13,897 nucleotides of DNA from an uncultured Faecalibacterium sp. (GCA_900765705.1 CAAFSR010000088.1:1-13897); one strand, 5' to 3'. Shown: positions 1-7,486, counted from the first letter of the stretch. The notes: generated by a model from the sequence alone, not told the origin. Numbers and translations: made by a program.

Positions 1-2942
1 ATATCCTCCTGCGGCAGGATGCGGGAAACGACACCCTTGTTGCCGTGACGGCCTGCCATCTTATCGCCGACGCTGATCTTGCGCTTCTGGGCGATATAGC
101 AACGGACGACTTCGCGCACACCGGGCTGCAGCTCATCGCTGTTCTCCGGGGTAAAGACCTTGACATCCACAATGATGCCGTATGCGCCGTGGGGCACACG
201 CAGAGAGGTGTCACGCACCTCGCGTGCCTTCTCGCCGAAGATGGCGCGCAGCAGGCGCTCCTCGGCGGTCAGCTCGGTCTCGCCCTTCGGGGTGACCTTA
301 CCAACCAGAATATCGCCGCTCTTGACCTCGGCACCGATGCGGATGATGCCGCGCTCGTCCAGATCCTTCAGCGCATCCTCGGAAACGTTGGGGATGTCGC
401 GGGTAATCTCTTCGGGTCCCAGCTTGGTATCACGGCTCTCGGTCTCGTACTCCTCGATGTGGATGGAGGTGTACACGTCCTCGCGCACGATCTTCTCGTT
501 CAGCAGAACGGCGTCCTCGTAGTTGTAGCCCTCCCAGGTCATGAAGCCGATCAGGGCGTTCTTACCCAGAGAGATCTCACCGTTACGCATTGCGGGGCCA
601 TCGGCCAGCACCTGACCGGCGGTGACGGTCTCGCCGACCTCCACGATGGGGCGCTGGTTGATGCAGGTACCTGCATTGGAGCGGGCAAACTTGATCAGAG
701 AGTAATCCTCCAGAGCGCCCTGCTCGTTGCGTACCACAACGTGGTCGGCATCAACCTTTTCCACGGTGCCGTTGCTCTTGGCCAGCACAGCTGTGCCGGA
801 GTCGGTAGCAGCCTTGTACTCCATACCGGTAGCAACGATGGGCTGCTGGGTGACCATCAGAGGCACTGCCTGACGCTGCATGTTAGAGCCCATCAGAGCA
901 CGGTTACAGTCGTCGTTCTCCAGGAAGGGGATGCAGGCGGTAGCAACAGAGACCATCATACGCGGAGAAACGTCCATGTAATCGACCTTCTCTGCGTCAA
1001 TTTCCAGGATCTCGTCGCGGCGGCGGGCAGACACGCGGGAGCGGATGAAGTGCTTGCCCTCATCCAGCGGCTCGTTGGCCTGCGCCACAACGTACTCGTC
1101 CTCTACGTCGGCGGTCATATACTCCACCTCATCGGTGACGACCTGCTCGATGAGGTTGTTGTTCTCGTCGTAGATCTTCTTGACCTTGCGGTAGGGAGCC
1201 TCCACGAAGCCGTACTCGTTGATCTTGGCGTAGGATGCCAGATAGGAGATCAGACCGATGTTGGGGCCTTCAGGGGTCTCGATGGGGCACATACGGCCGT
1301 AGTGGCTGTAGTGAACGTCGCGGACTTCGAAACCTGCGCGGTCACGGCTCAGACCGCCGGGGCCCAGAGCAGACAGACGACGCTTATGGGTCAGTTCAGC
1401 CAAGGGGTTGTTCTGATCCATGAACTGAGACAGCGGAGAGGAGCCGAAGAACTCCTTGATGGCGGCCACAACAGGACGGATGTTGATCAGTGCCTGCGGA
1501 GTGATAACGCTCTGATCCTGACTCTGCAGGGTCATGCGCTCACGGATGACGCGCTCCATGCGGGAGAAGCCGATGCGGAACTGGTTCTGCAGCAGCTCGC
1601 CCACACTGCGGATACGGCGGTTGCCCAGATGGTCGATATCATCGGTGGTGCCGATGCCATAGCCCAGATCGTTCAGGTAGTTGATGGAGGACAGGATGTC
1701 GTCGATGGTGACGGTACGGCCAATGAGCAGGTCGTGATCCTTCTTCAGGCTCTCCATGACCTCCTCGGCGCTGGAAGCGTTATCAAGGATCTTGCGCAGC
1801 TCCTTGAGGTTGCAGCGCTCGTTGATGCCGCACTCCTTGACATCCACGCCCTTGAATGCAGGGTAGTAGCTGTCGATGATGGCCTGTGCGTCCACGCAGC
1901 CGTTGGTGATGACCTTGACCTTGTGGGGCTTATCCTGCATGGGATCATCGATCTTCAGCACCACCAGATCCACGCCGGCGGCATCGATCTGCTCGGCCAG
2001 CTTGCGTTCGATCTTCTTACCGGCCTCGGCAAGGATCTCGCCGGTGAAGGGATCCACCACATTCTCTGCGGCCACATGGTTCATGATGCGGCGTGCCAGA
2101 GACAGCTTTTTGTTCATCTTATAGCGGCCGAAACGGGACAGGTCGTACCGGCGCGGATCGAAGAACAGCATATCGATCTGGCTGGTAGCGGACTCCACCG
2201 TAGGAGGCTCGCCGGGGCGCAGCTTGCGGTAAACCTCAAGCAAGCCTTCCTCGCGGTTCTTGGTGGTATCCTTTTCCAGAGTGGCCAGAATGCGCTCGTC
2301 CTCGCCGAAGTAGTTCAGGATATCCTCGTTGGTGGACAGGCCCAGTGCACGGCACAGCACCGTGACAGGCAGCTTACGGTTCTTATCGATACGGACATAG
2401 AACACGTTGGAGGCATCGGTCTCGTACTCCAGCCATGCACCGCGGTTGGGGTTCATGGTGGCGCTGTACAGGTCGTTGCCAACCTTATCCTTGGCATGGC
2501 CGTAGAACACACCGGGGGAACGAACCAGCTGGCTGACGATAGCACGCTCGGCACCGTTGATCACAAAGGTACCTGCGTCGGTCATCAGGGGGAAGTCGCC
2601 CATGAAGATCTCCTGATCCTTCACCTCACCGGTCTCCTTGTTCAGCAGACGGGCGGTGACGCGCAGGGGGGCTGCAAAGGTAACGTCGCGCTCCTTGCAC
2701 TCCTTGATGCTGTACTTCGGCTCCTTATCCAGCCGGAAGTCCACAAAGCTCAGTGCCAGATTGCCGGTGTAGTCCTCAATAGTGCCGATGTCGTGGAAGA
2801 CCTCCTTCAGGCCTTCATCCAGGAACCACTGATACGAGTTCTTCTGCACCTCGATCAGGTTCGGCATACTGATGACTTCGTCGATGTGGGAGAAGCTCAT
2901 GCGCTCGGTTTTGCCGAGCTTGACGGGCTTGACTTTCATCAT
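1..2942 (-). CDS. rpoB: DNA-directed RNA polymerase subunit beta, partial (C-terminus off window)
   Basis: This is the beta subunit of RNA polymerase, which with beta' forms the catalytic core. The first 980 codons are visible; the C-terminal part lies beyond position 1. The protein begins MMKVKPVKLGKTERMSFSHI. The rifampicin region, near residues 500-526, reads SPLSQFMDQNNPLAELTHKR followed by RLSALGPGGL. D509, H519 and the following R and S match the rifampicin-sensitive E. coli residues D516, H526, R529 and S531. Next comes DVHYSHYGRMCPIETPEGPN, where HYSH replaces the proteobacterial HPTH, as in Bacillus. The visible end carries the conserved GDKMAGRHGNKGVVS block. I chose the ATG at 2942 rather than the adjacent in-frame ATG at 2939, because TAAGGAG at 2954-2960 then sits 11 nt upstream. 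rpoC presumably follows. No rplL lies upstream; sigA does. Family identity is certain. Confidence 0.98.
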   Translation of the reverse strand, partial: MMKVKPVKLGKTERMSFSHIDEVISMPNLIEVQKNSYQWFLDEGLKEVFHDIGTIEDYTGNLALSFVDFRLDKEPKYSIKECKERDVTFAAPLRVTARLLNKETGEVKDQEIFMGDFPLMTDAGTFVINGAERAIVSQLVRSPGVFYGHAKDKVGNDLYSATMNPNRGAWLEYETDASNVFYVRIDKNRKLPVTVLCRALGLSTNEDILNYFGEDERILATLEKDTTKNREEGLLEVYRKLRPGEPPTVESATSQIDMLFFDPRRYDLSRFGRYKMNKKLSLARRIMNHVAAENVVDPFTGEILAEAGKKIERKLAEQIDAAGVDLVVLKIDDPMQDKPHKVKVITNGCVDAQAIIDSYYPAFKGVDVKECGINERCNLKELRKILDNASSAEEVMESLKKDHDLLIGRTVTIDDILSSINYLNDLGYGIGTTDDIDHLGNRRIRSVGELLQNQFRIGFSRMERVIRERMTLQSQDQSVITPQALINIRPVVAAIKEFFGSSPLSQFMDQNNPLAELTHKRRLSALGPGGLSRDRAGFEVRDVHYSHYGRMCPIETPEGPNIGLISYLASYAKINEYGFVEAPYRKVKKIYDENNNLIEQVVTDEVEYMTADVEDEYVVAQANEPLDEGKHFIRSRVSARRRDEILEIDAEKVDYMDVSPRMMVSVATACIPFLENDDCNRALMGSNMQRQAVPLMVTQQPIVATGMEYKAATDSGTAVLAKSNGTVEKVDADHVVVRNEQGALEDYSLIKFARSNAGTCINQRPIVEVGETVTAGQVLADGPAMRNGEISLGKNALIGFMTWEGYNYEDAVLLNEKIVREDVYTSIHIEEYETESRDTKLGPEEITRDIPNVSEDALKDLDERGIIRIGAEVKSGDILVGKVTPKGETELTAEERLLRAIFGEKAREVRDTSLRVPHGAYGIIVDVKVFTPENSDELQPGVREVVRCYIAQKRKISVGDKMAGRHGNKGVVSRILPQED

Positions 2943-2953
2943 AAAATCAACCA

Positions 2954-2960
2954 CTCCTTA
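2954..2960 (-). promoter_or_regulatory. Shine-Dalgarno of rpoB
   Basis: The minus strand reads TAAGGAG. It lies 11 nt before the ATG at 2942 and 14 nt before the second ATG at 2939, which favours the upstream ATG as the start. Confidence 0.8.
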
Positions 2961-2967
2961 CTTTTAT

Positions 2968-2997
2968 ATTCTACGGGATGTCGTATACACGGGTCAA
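2968..2997 (-). promoter_or_regulatory. Possible second (proximal) rpoB promoter
   Basis: The minus strand has TTGACC (2992-2997), an 18-bp spacer and TAGAAT (2968-2973), each one mismatch from the sigma-A hexamer. Transcription would begin only a few bases before the Shine-Dalgarno. The -35 overlaps the 3' arm of the leader hairpin, so the match could be a by-product of that structure. Confidence 0.3.
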
Positions 2998-3029
2998 ATT
3001 TGAGCAGACACACATAATTCGACCCGCGT
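2987..3029 (-). promoter_or_regulatory. Long stem-loop in rpoB leader
   Basis: On the minus strand the arm ACGCGGGTCGAATT (3029-3016) pairs along its whole length with AATTTGACCCGTGT (3000-2987). This gives 14 bp including two G:U pairs and a 15-nt loop (3015-3001). No T-tract follows, so it is not a simple terminator. A third copy of the core motif at 3065-3072 can pair with the 5' arm instead. Confidence 0.6.
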
Positions 3030-3064
3030 CCTGCGGAATGTTCCGGCATTTTGCACAAACTTTT

Positions 3065-3075
3065 CGGGTCGACCC
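3065..3075 (-). repeat. GGGTCGACCC palindrome, upstream partner for leader pairing
   Basis: The 10-bp perfect palindrome GGGTCGACCC occupies 3066-3075. With position 3065 it supplies TCGACCCG on the minus strand, which is exactly complementary to CGGGTCGA in the 5' arm of the downstream stem (3019-3026). It could therefore compete with that stem. Confidence 0.5.
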
Positions 3076-3137
3076 CTCAAGCGGCAGCCTTCGCAATTCC
3101 CTTTTTGGCGCACTAGTCCATTATGTGATACTAATGC

Positions 3138-3166
3138 AGTATACACCCGAAAAGTCCTGTTGTCAA
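3138..3166 (-). promoter_or_regulatory. Near-consensus sigma-A promoter of rpoB
   Basis: The minus strand has TTGACA (3161-3166), an exact -35 match, then a 17-bp spacer and TATACT (3138-3143), one mismatch from TATAAT. The expected start is near 3131, giving a leader of about 190 nt before rpoB. A-rich tracts directly upstream (AAAAATCTGAAAAATGG, 3183-3167) resemble an UP element. This is the best promoter match in the window, as fits an RNA polymerase gene. Confidence 0.88.
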
Positions 3167-3357
3167 GCCATTTTTCAGATTTTTGCCGAAATAAATTTAT
3201 TTTTCGAATTGTTTTCGAACGCCCGGCGGCGTGTAGTTGTTTGTCGATCAGCCCCTTGATTTTTTAATTTTGCACGTTCCTGTTCATAAACCCCTTGTGC
3301 AATTTGTCTATCTTTACTCTTGTGTCCGGAAGTGTGACTTTTGTATTCCCTGCTGCC
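3167..3357 (-). other. Intergenic region between sigA terminator and rpoB promoter
   Basis: No credible gene lies here on either strand. It is AT-rich near the promoter and holds the 14-bp perfect palindrome AAATAAATTTATTT (3189-3202), flanked by CG/CG, centred about 64 bp upstream of the predicted rpoB transcription start. The repeat TTCGAAAA occurs twice nearby. I recognise no RNA family. Confidence 0.5.
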
Positions 3358-3392
3358 AAAAGAGGCCGCCGCACAAAATGCTGTGCAGCAGC
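3358..3392 (-). terminator. Intrinsic terminator after sigA
   Basis: The minus strand arm GCTGCTGCACA (3392-3382) pairs over 11 bp with TGTGCGGCGGC (3375-3365), with two G:U pairs and a 6-nt loop. CTCTTTT follows. It begins 25 bp after the sigA stop codon and separates the dgt-dnaG-sigA unit from rpoB. Confidence 0.8.
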
Positions 3393-3416
3393 CCCTTGCT
3401 GAAATATTTATAATAC

Positions 3417-4496
3417 TCACTCGTCCAGATAATCCCGAAGCCGCTTCGCACGGCTGGGGTGGCGCAGCTTGCGCAGTGCCTTTGCTTCGATCTGCCGTAC
3501 CCGCTCCCGGGTCACATTGAACTCCTTACCCAGCTCCTCCAGCGTGCGGGCACGGCCGTCCTCCAGACCAAAGCGCAGGGTGATGACCCGTTCCTCCCGG
3601 GGCGTTAAGCTTTTAAGAACGTGCAGCAGCTCCCGCCGCAGCAGCTGACGGCCGGCCTCATCCACCGGGACACTGGCATCCTCATCCTGAATGAAATCCT
3701 CCAGATGAGCCTCTTCTTCCTCCCCTACCGGCGTTTCAAGGCTGATGGGCTCCTGCGACAGCTGCAGCAGCTCCCGCACCTTGTCCAGTTCCATATCCAG
3801 TGCGGCAGCGATCTCCTCCACAGTAGGCTCACGGCCGTTTTTGTGCAGCAGGTCACCTGCCGTTTTCTTGACCCGGTTGATGCTCTCCACCAGATGCACC
3901 GGAATGCGGATGGTGCGGCCCTGATCTGCAATAGCGCGGGTGATGGACTGCCGGATCCACCACGTTGCATAGGTTGAGAACTTGAAGCCCCGCTCCGGCT
4001 CAAATTTTTCAGCCGCCTTCATCAAGCCAAGGTTGCCCTCCTGAATAAGATCCAGAAAAGGCAGACCCCGCCCGGCGTAGCGCTTGGCCACCGACACCAC
4101 CAGCCGCAGATTCGCCTCGCTCAACGCGCGGCGCGCATCCGCATTCCCGGCGCGGGCAGCCTTTGCCAGCTCCATCTCCTGCCCGGCGTTCAACAGCGGC
4201 ACCCGGCCAATCTCCTTTAAATAGGTCTTGACCGGGTCATCCAGCGCCACGCCCTCAGAGGAGAGCTCGTTTTCCAACCTGCCGATCTGTGCATCGTCCA
4301 ATGTGGGCAGCTCGGCGGGTTCCTCTGCCAGATGGATGTCTCGCTGCTCCAGTGCAGCGTAAAGCTCGTCCAGCTGCGCAACGTCGAAATCGGCTTCCTC
4401 CATGGCGCGGCTGATCTGCTCCGGGGTAAGGGTGTGACGGTGTGCCTTTGCGGCAAGGGTGCGGACAAGTTCTTCCGTTTGCGACAATTTCTGCAT
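3417..4496 (-). CDS. sigA: RNA polymerase primary sigma factor SigA/RpoD
   Basis: This 359-residue protein is the housekeeping sigma factor, which directs core RNA polymerase to -10/-35 promoters. Region 1.2 starts near DDPVKTYLKEIGRVPLL (86-102). Region 2 spans about 122-195, with LRLVVSVAKRYAGRGLPFLD, LIQEGNLGLMKAAEKFEPER, KFSTYATWWIRQSITRAIAD and QGRTIRIPVHL. Region 4.2 contains RTLEELGKEFNVTRERVRQI (317-336), the -35 recognition helix-turn-helix. The length is close to Bacillus SigA (371), and region 1.1 is short, as in Firmicutes. AAGGAG (4505-4510) lies 8 nt before the ATG. The gene follows dnaG by 48 nt, so the two are probably co-transcribed, and it ends before an intrinsic terminator. 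Region 2.3/2.4 and its operon position rule out an alternative sigma factor. Confidence 0.98.
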   Translation of the reverse strand: MQKLSQTEELVRTLAAKAHRHTLTPEQISRAMEEADFDVAQLDELYAALEQRDIHLAEEPAELPTLDDAQIGRLENELSSEGVALDDPVKTYLKEIGRVPLLNAGQEMELAKAARAGNADARRALSEANLRLVVSVAKRYAGRGLPFLDLIQEGNLGLMKAAEKFEPERGFKFSTYATWWIRQSITRAIADQGRTIRIPVHLVESINRVKKTAGDLLHKNGREPTVEEIAAALDMELDKVRELLQLSQEPISLETPVGEEEEAHLEDFIQDEDASVPVDEAGRQLLRRELLHVLKSLTPREERVITLRFGLEDGRARTLEELGKEFNVTRERVRQIEAKALRKLRHPSRAKRLRDYLDE

Positions 4497-4544
4497 GATT
4501 CCTGCTCCTTTTCTCTCCAGCTCCAGCCGGAGGGAAAACAGGGA

Positions 4545-6320
4545 TCAGTCTTGTTCGGGCAGCGTCCCCTGCTTTTTTTCGCGCATCGACTGAAGGTATT
4601 GTGTGATCTCATCTCCGGACATTGCGGCAGCCTTGCTTGCAACCGGCATTCCACGGGCGATCCTGTCCAGATACAGACGGATATCGTCCGGAGTGCAGTT
4701 CACATCGCTGTATTGTGCCGCAAGTCGGCTCAGTTCATTCAATGCTTCTTCGCTTACAAATGCCCGCAGTGCCGTCAGGCTGAGCTCCACGCCCTCCCTG
4801 CTGCATTCAAGCATCGCTTCGTATAGTTCCTTCTGCTGCGGCTGGATAAATTGCTCCGCCGACAGCTGTTGTTTTGCCAGCTCCAGATACCGGGGTTCCC
4901 GCAGGATAGCCGCCAGCAGCCGCTGCTGGGCACTGGCAATACCCAACGCCTGACTGCCGCCTGCGCTGTACGGCACATTGATCTGGTTCATCTCACCGGA
5001 GTGCAGCAGCTCGCGGTTTTTCTCCCGGCGGTACTTGCCGCCCACGCGCTTTGCCGCAGTGCCCAGCTGCGCCAGAATGGCGGTTTTGGAGATGTTGGTT
5101 TCCTCTGCCAGACGGCCGGCGTACACCTCCTGTTCGGTAGGGTTGGAGCGCTCGGCCAGCATCTCCACAGCATCCTTGATATATTGCAGCCGCTGCGCAT
5201 CCTGAGAAAGATCATATTGATCCCGCAGGCGCTTGAGCCGGAAATCCAGCGCATTGCCCACCCCGTCCAGAAGCGCCTGAAAGCGCTCCGGGCCGTATTT
5301 TTTGATATACTCGTCCGGATCCTTTGCGCCGGGGATCTGCAGCACGCCTACCTTTACCGGACTGTTGCGGAACAGCTCCAGCGAGCGCAGGGTGGCTTTC
5401 TGACCAGCCTCATCCGAGTCGTAGCTCAGAATGACCTCGTCGGCATACTCGCTGATGATGCGCACCTGCCCGGGGGTCAAAGCGGTGCCGCAGGCGCAGA
5501 CGGCGGTATCGATACCCGCCTGATGCATACTGATGACGTCCATGTAGCCCTCGCACAGCACGAACCGCCGGGAGGCGCTGCGCTTGGCGAGCTGCATGGC
5601 AAACACCGTCTCCGATTTATGATAGACCAGCGTTTCCGGGCTGTTGACGTACTTGGGCTTGGAATCATCCATCACGCGCCCACCAAAGGCAATAATGTTG
5701 CCGCGCAGATCAAAGATGGGGGTGATGACACGCTTCCAGAACAGGCAGTAGATGCGGCCGGACTGACTACGTTTGAATAGACCGCTGGCGTCCAGTTCCT
5801 GCTGGTTATAACCCTTATCCCGCAGGTACTGGTACAGCGCCTGCCCGTCGTTGGGGGCATAGCCCAGCCCGAACCGGACGATGGTCTTATCATCCAGCCC
5901 GCGCCGCCGCCAGTAGGCGCGGGCCTGCCGCGCCTCCTCCACGGTAGAGTTCAGGCAGGTGTGAAAAAAGCGGGCTGCTTCCTTATTCATGGAAAGCACC
6001 CGGCTGCGCAGACGACCGGTCTTGTCGTCCTCCTGCGGCTCCGGCATACCGGCGCGGGAGGCAAGCATCTTGATGGCCTCACCGCTGCTGATATTGTTGA
6101 TCTTTTTGACAAAGCTGATGGCATCTCCGGCTGCCTGACAGCCGAAGCAGTAAAAGCTTTGGGTATCAGGGTACACATAGAAAGACGGTGTTTTTTCGCT
6201 GTGGAAGGGGCAAAGGCCGCCGTACAGCCGCCCCTTACGCTTGAGCTGCACATAGCTGCCCACCAGCTCCACAATGTCGGTGCGGCGGGTAAGCTCCTCG
6301 ATGTATTCGTGTGGGATCAT
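4545..6320 (-). CDS. dnaG: DNA primase
   Basis: This 591-residue protein makes the RNA primers for chromosome replication together with the replicative helicase. The N-terminal CHC2 zinc finger has C37, H40, C58 and C61 (CPFH and CFGC). The catalytic Toprim core has CEGYMD with E257, and YDSDEAGQKA with D301 and D303. The block PIFDLRGNIIAFGGRVMDDS (201-220) and KPKYVNSPETLVYHK are typical of the core. The C-terminal third would be the helicase-binding domain. Length fits Bacillus DnaG (about 603). The ATG at 6320 is fixed by an in-frame stop 9 nt upstream. Its Shine-Dalgarno (GGAGAGG, 6335-6341) is 14 nt away, unusually far, and may give modest translation. dgt ends 25 nt upstream and sigA starts 48 nt downstream. 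Confidence 0.98.
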   Translation of the reverse strand: MIPHEYIEELTRRTDIVELVGSYVQLKRKGRLYGGLCPFHSEKTPSFYVYPDTQSFYCFGCQAAGDAISFVKKINNISSGEAIKMLASRAGMPEPQEDDKTGRLRSRVLSMNKEAARFFHTCLNSTVEEARQARAYWRRRGLDDKTIVRFGLGYAPNDGQALYQYLRDKGYNQQELDASGLFKRSQSGRIYCLFWKRVITPIFDLRGNIIAFGGRVMDDSKPKYVNSPETLVYHKSETVFAMQLAKRSASRRFVLCEGYMDVISMHQAGIDTAVCACGTALTPGQVRIISEYADEVILSYDSDEAGQKATLRSLELFRNSPVKVGVLQIPGAKDPDEYIKKYGPERFQALLDGVGNALDFRLKRLRDQYDLSQDAQRLQYIKDAVEMLAERSNPTEQEVYAGRLAEETNISKTAILAQLGTAAKRVGGKYRREKNRELLHSGEMNQINVPYSAGGSQALGIASAQQRLLAAILREPRYLELAKQQLSAEQFIQPQQKELYEAMLECSREGVELSLTALRAFVSEEALNELSRLAAQYSDVNCTPDDIRLYLDRIARGMPVASKAAAMSGDEITQYLQSMREKKQGTLPEQD

Positions 6321-6345
6321 GTTGATTTAAACGACCTCTCCAGTT

Positions 6346-7344
6346 TTAAAGGACGTGCCATTTCTGGGGCACGAACAGTTCTTCAAAGGTGCGGATGGCA
6401 AACTCATCGCTCATGCCGCTGATATAGTCGGTAACAGCGCGCTCCCGCCCCTCCTGATACGCCAGCTGCACATAAAAGTTGGACATCCGATCCACATGGG
6501 TCAGGTAGTATTCGTACAGCTCGGCAATGAGCTTGTCCACCTTCTGCTCTTCGCGCTTGGCGTTCTTGTCCACATACACGGTGCTGTACATAAAGTCCCG
6601 CAGAGCAAGAAACGCCTCGTATTCCTCTGTGCCCATGCGGACATCTCCCTCGCTGTGGGTGAGGATGCTGTTGATCATGGTGGTGATGCGGGCGGACTTT
6701 GTCTGCCCCAGCACCGCCGTGCAGTCCCTTGGCAGGGTGGCCGCATCCAGCACCCCGGCGCGCACGGCATCCTCAATATCGTGGTTGACAAAGGCGATCT
6801 GATCTGCCAAGCGCACGATGCGCCCTTCCGGGGTGGCGGCCCATGTGCCCTTGGTGTGGGTAACAATGCCGTTGCGCACCTCCCACGTCAGGTTAAGGCC
6901 CTCGCCGTCCTTTTCCAGCCGGTCTACCACACGCAGGCTCTGCATATAGTGGTGAAAGCCGTCCGGGCAAAGGGTATTCAGCGCCTTTTCGCCCGCGTGC
7001 CCGAAGGGGGTGTGGCCCAGATCATGGGCAAGGCTGATGGCCTCGGTGAGGTCCTCGTTCAGGCGCAGACCCCGCGCGATGGTGCGGGCGATCTGCGAAA
7101 CTTCCAGCGTATGGGTCAGCCGGGTGCGGTACAGGTCGCCCTCCGGCGAAAGGAACACCTGTGTTTTCTGCTTGAGTCGGCGGAAGGCCTTGCAGTGCAG
7201 CACGCGGTCGCGGTCCCGCTGGAACACCGGGCGCAGCGGATCCTGCGGTTCCGGCACGGTTCTGCCACGGCTTGCATCGCTGAAGGTCGCCCACGGTGCA
7301 AAGGTAAGGTGTTCGATTTCTTCGGTTCTCCGGCGCACGTCCAT
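6346..7344 (-). CDS. dgt: HD-domain deoxynucleoside triphosphate triphosphohydrolase (dGTPase-like)
   Basis: This is a 332-residue dNTP triphosphohydrolase, a family that hydrolyses dNTPs to deoxynucleosides and triphosphate. HD-superfamily metal ligands are visible: H78 in RTRLTHTLEV, H107-D108 in LAHDLGHTPFGHAGEKAL, and D189 in NHDIEDA. RDRDRVLHCKAFRRLKQKTQ is the usual N-terminal block. I chose the ATG at 7344 because AGGAGG (7351-7356) lies 6 nt upstream. An in-frame ATG at 7404 would add 20 residues without family resemblance, cover that site, and include the predicted promoter spacer. It is the first gene of dgt-dnaG-sigA, with dnaG 25 nt downstream. Linking a dNTPase to primase fits control of nucleotide supply at replication. 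Whether it prefers dGTP cannot be read from sequence. Confidence 0.93.
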   Translation of the reverse strand: MDVRRRTEEIEHLTFAPWATFSDASRGRTVPEPQDPLRPVFQRDRDRVLHCKAFRRLKQKTQVFLSPEGDLYRTRLTHTLEVSQIARTIARGLRLNEDLTEAISLAHDLGHTPFGHAGEKALNTLCPDGFHHYMQSLRVVDRLEKDGEGLNLTWEVRNGIVTHTKGTWAATPEGRIVRLADQIAFVNHDIEDAVRAGVLDAATLPRDCTAVLGQTKSARITTMINSILTHSEGDVRMGTEEYEAFLALRDFMYSTVYVDKNAKREEQKVDKLIAELYEYYLTHVDRMSNFYVQLAYQEGRERAVTDYISGMSDEFAIRTFEELFVPQKWHVL

Positions 7345-7350
7345 ACAGAT

Positions 7351-7356
7351 CCTCCT
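7351..7356 (-). promoter_or_regulatory. Shine-Dalgarno that sets the dgt start
   Basis: AGGAGG, a full anti-SD match, lies 6 nt before the ATG at 7344. It argues against the longer reading frame beginning at 7404. Confidence 0.85.
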
Positions 7357-7401
7357 TTTATTTTTCGGGCTTCTCCCCTCCCCTCTGCACGCAGCCGATC
7401 C

Positions 7402-7428
7402 CAATTGCTGCGCTACGGCAATTGTAAC
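7402..7428 (-). promoter_or_regulatory. Candidate dgt promoter with overlapping inverted repeat
   Basis: The minus strand reads TGTTACAAT, an extended -10 (TGnTACAAT, hexamer 7421-7426), with no good -35 at 16-18 bp. The perfect 7-bp inverted repeat CAATTGC (7424-7418) and GCAATTG (7408-7402), spacer 9, overlaps the -10 and the expected start site. It may be an operator or a hairpin at the 5' end of the mRNA. Confidence 0.45.
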
Positions 7429-7486
7429 ACATCGGCCGTGTCGAAGGGGGAAGTTCGATGTCGGTTTGCAAAAAAGACTTTGTTTT

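Noticed and set aside
1261..1340. HYSH in place of HPTH in RpoB as an unusual change
   Set aside because: Bacillus and other Firmicutes RpoB also have HYSH here, so it is a lineage feature.
1367..1445. Rifampicin-resistance substitution in rpoB
   Set aside because: All key positions (equivalents of Q513, D516, H526, R529 and S531) are wild type. Alanine at the S522 equivalent is usual in Firmicutes.
45..3017. A 990-codon open frame on the plus strand opposite rpoB
   Set aside because: It is a mirror of the codon bias in rpoB. It has no recognisable domains, continues past the start of rpoB into its leader, and consists of low-complexity stretches rich in L, V, H, D and G. The minus strand encodes an unmistakable RpoB.
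2939..3049. A 36-codon minus-strand frame whose TGA overlaps the rpoB ATG
   Set aside because: The overlap would suit translational coupling, but no Shine-Dalgarno precedes its ATG and the peptide resembles nothing. It is probably chance.
3175..3420. A minus-strand 81-codon frame directly after sigA
   Set aside because: It begins at a GTG overlapping the sigA stop, runs straight through the sigA terminator stem, has no good ribosome site, and is lysine/arginine-rich in a way that fits AT-rich intergenic DNA.
7345..7404. N-terminal extension of Dgt by 20 residues
   Set aside because: The extension is not family-like, it spans the candidate promoter region, and AGGAGG sits exactly 6 nt before the internal ATG at 7344.
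7429..7486. Terminator between yigZ and dgt
   Set aside because: Only weak AT pairing (AAAAAA with TTTTTT) and a 6-bp interrupted repeat are present; neither makes a credible intrinsic terminator.
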